This document shows, in pieces, positions 6,247 through 7,469 of a DNA stretch of 7,469 nucleotides. Position 1 is the stretch's first letter, and every line of letters starts with the position of its first letter. A program made the position numbers and the translations under genes. Source of the DNA: an uncultured Eubacterium sp. (lineage in GTDB: Bacteria; Bacillota; Clostridia; Lachnospirales; Lachnospiraceae); the NCBI GenBank assembly GCA_947573465.1, contig CANPET010000076.1, positions 1 through 7,469 on the forward strand, given 5' to 3'. The notes beneath the pieces were generated by a model, which had not been told where the DNA came from, did not search any database, and saw only the letters and a program-made list of their open reading frames with translations.

Positions 6247-6289
6247 AAAGGTTGTCAGTATGATTTGACAACCTTTTTGACAACCTTTT
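6247..6289. repeat. Three copies of TGACAACCTTT (one inverted, two tandem)
   Basis: AAAGGTTGTCA (6247-6257) is the reverse complement of TGACAACCTTT at 6266-6276, which recurs in direct orientation at 6278-6288 with a 12-base period. The set lies 44 to 86 bases from the tRNA junction, the usual distance for integrase arm-type binding sites. The inverted pair followed by TTTTT could also act as a terminator on the plus strand. It lacks a clear U tract for the helicase transcript on the minus strand. Confidence 0.6.
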
Positions 6290-6325
6290 TATTAAAATCA
6301 ATTAGAATAAAACATTATAATTAAC

Positions 6326-7469
6326 TTATCCTATTTTCTTTTCCACAATCTCTTTAATAACCCTTCCATCTACATTGCTCACATGATACTTATCTCCATC
6401 AATATTTTTAATAATGTCCTTCAATTTATCAATATTATTAATATTAATGTCCACATCTGAATGTTCTCTTTTCAAAATATCAAGCACATTTTTAACCGCA
6501 AATCTAGGAACACCTATTTTTGAAACTATTGTAGATTCCTTATCTGAAACGCCATAGTATATATATGATGGTAACATTTGTGCATTTTCAGTTTGTATAT
6601 CATAGCTAAGATTTTGATAAATATTAATTCCCCATGGCATATATGATTTCATTTGACTATTCAAATATCTATTACATAAAGACATGGCATCATTAAGAGA
6701 CTGATTATCCCTTTTTATTGCTTTTGCTATTTCAATTATAGGTTCTCCATTAACCCATCCTAATAATAATCTGGCTATACTTTCTGGATCCAAATTTCCA
6801 ACACCTCTCATTTGAATATTTATTTCTGGAATCCTAGCAATAATATTTATTATTTCCGTTAATCGATCTAATTTCTTTGTTTTCAAAATTATTTCTGACA
6901 CTTTATAATCATTATATCCCCTTTCACGTAAATCGTGAATAAATGCACCAATCATAGCTTTCACTTTCGTGTAACTTATATCACTTATTCCTAATTCATC
7001 TGCTTTCGCCATCTCCTCCTTTTTACTATCATTAACATGTCTAACATATTGTGTTACAAAATTATTTAACTTTCTCTGTGCTGATATATAACCTTCTTGT
7101 TTGCTTAAACTATGATACAAAAATGAGTCGTTTAAAATACTTCTGATTTTCGCCATTTCCATTGGTTTTATATTATAATCATAACTGATATTTAATATAT
7201 GATTTATATACTGTAATAGATTTAATAACGGTTTATTCTCATGCTCCTTTAACACATTATAATCCAAGCTGATTTCCCTATTGTTAGTAAAAAACGTATT
7301 TAATGACGAAATCACATCTTTTATATCAGACTCTATGTATCTTCTCACATTAGCCCTTGTTTTCTTTTGAGAACCTGCATATGACAGTATCACATAACCC
7401 TCTTTATCTTTATATGCTCTGCCTGCTCTACCTGCTATATTCCAAAATTCTGAATGGGACAACTCTCTC
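6326..7469 (-). CDS. Ski2-like DEAD/DEAH-box helicase, C-terminal part (cut by right edge)
   Basis: The frame runs off the right edge. The visible part is about 380 residues, beginning (R)ELSHSEFWNIAGRAGRAYKD. FWNIAGRAGRA is helicase motif VI of Ski2/Hel308-like superfamily 2 enzymes, followed by GYVILSYAG. ATP-binding motifs I-V must lie outside the window. The remaining 350 residues are mainly helical with no zinc cluster or known nuclease motif that I can recognise. The TTG at 7460-7462 is an internal leucine codon, not a start. The stop is TAA at 6326-6328. The gene is the last one before the attachment site and is AT-rich. Ski2-like helicases of this size on islands are often antiphage proteins; HamB of Hachiman (paired with HamA, DUF1837) is the best candidate, while a housekeeping or other DNA-repair helicase is less likely here. 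The family call is firm; the system is inference. Confidence 0.8.
   Translation of the reverse strand, partial: RELSHSEFWNIAGRAGRAYKDKEGYVILSYAGSQKKTRANVRRYIESDIKDVISSLNTFFTNNREISLDYNVLKEHENKPLLNLLQYINHILNISYDYNIKPMEMAKIRSILNDSFLYHSLSKQEGYISAQRKLNNFVTQYVRHVNDSKKEEMAKADELGISDISYTKVKAMIGAFIHDLRERGYNDYKVSEIILKTKKLDRLTEIINIIARIPEINIQMRGVGNLDPESIARLLLGWVNGEPIIEIAKAIKRDNQSLNDAMSLCNRYLNSQMKSYMPWGINIYQNLSYDIQTENAQMLPSYIYYGVSDKESTIVSKIGVPRFAVKNVLDILKREHSDVDININNIDKLKDIIKNIDGDKYHVSNVDGRVIKEIVEKKIG

Larger units (their letters stand above)
6204..7469. mobile_element. Probable end of a tRNA-Trp-integrated genomic island (continues past window)
   Basis: The left boundary is inferred from the broken tRNA-Trp at 6162-6203. 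To its right lie repeated 11-bp motifs (6247-6289) and a helicase gene visibly more AT-rich than the V-ATPase genes. The integrase gene and the other att site are not in the window, so whether this is a phage, a conjugative element or a simpler island cannot be said. Confidence 0.65.

Overview
The window looks like chromosome of a low-GC Gram-positive anaerobe, most likely Clostridia and plausibly Lachnospiraceae. The grounds are the strong AGGAGG-type ribosome sites, the AT-rich spacers, a V-type (NtpFIK-like) ATPase operon, a DegV gene paired with a TetR-family regulator, and a secreted BspA-type leucine-rich-repeat protein with a bacterial Ig-like domain. No species can be named from the sequence alone.

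Layout from left to right. Positions 1-2481 (minus strand) hold the promoter-proximal end of a V-type ATPase operon: a promoter, a short coiled-coil peripheral-stalk subunit (NtpF/subunit G-H type), and the large membrane subunit I (NtpI/AtpI). The proteolipid and V1 genes are expected beyond the left edge. Positions 2482-2770 are a very AT-rich spacer with no gene but one perfect 13-bp-arm palindrome. Positions 2778-4445 form a divergent pair: degV (minus) with its terminator, and a TetR-family regulator (plus). Their shared intergenic region carries two face-to-face promoters built on the same two hexamers, plus two inverted repeats that could be operators. A perfect 19-bp bidirectional hairpin ends the regulator gene and the convergent gene to its right. 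Positions 4476-6026 (minus) encode the secreted LRR protein, with a twelve-unit, 18-bp coding tandem repeat.

The most notable region is 6127-7469. On the minus strand, 6162-6203 is the exact 3' half of a tRNA-Trp gene (anticodon loop, variable loop, T arm, 3' acceptor strand and discriminator G), followed by a strong terminator. The 5' half is absent: sequence to the right of the anticodon loop is unrelated. This is the classic footprint of a tyrosine-integrase element inserted at the anticodon loop of a tRNA gene. The chromosome backbone would lie to the left and the mobile element to the right. Just inside the presumed element are three copies of an 11-bp motif (one inverted, two in tandem), resembling integrase arm-type sites or a terminator. 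Next comes the 3' end of a Ski2-like superfamily 2 helicase gene (motif VI GRAGR visible), cut by the right edge. A lone large Ski2-like helicase at an island edge suggests an antiphage system; Hachiman HamB is my leading candidate, but the partner gene and helicase core are outside the window.

The clearest leads are therefore the tRNA-Trp attachment site with its cargo helicase, the repeat-length-variable surface protein with an unusual start region, and the compact degV/tetR control region.
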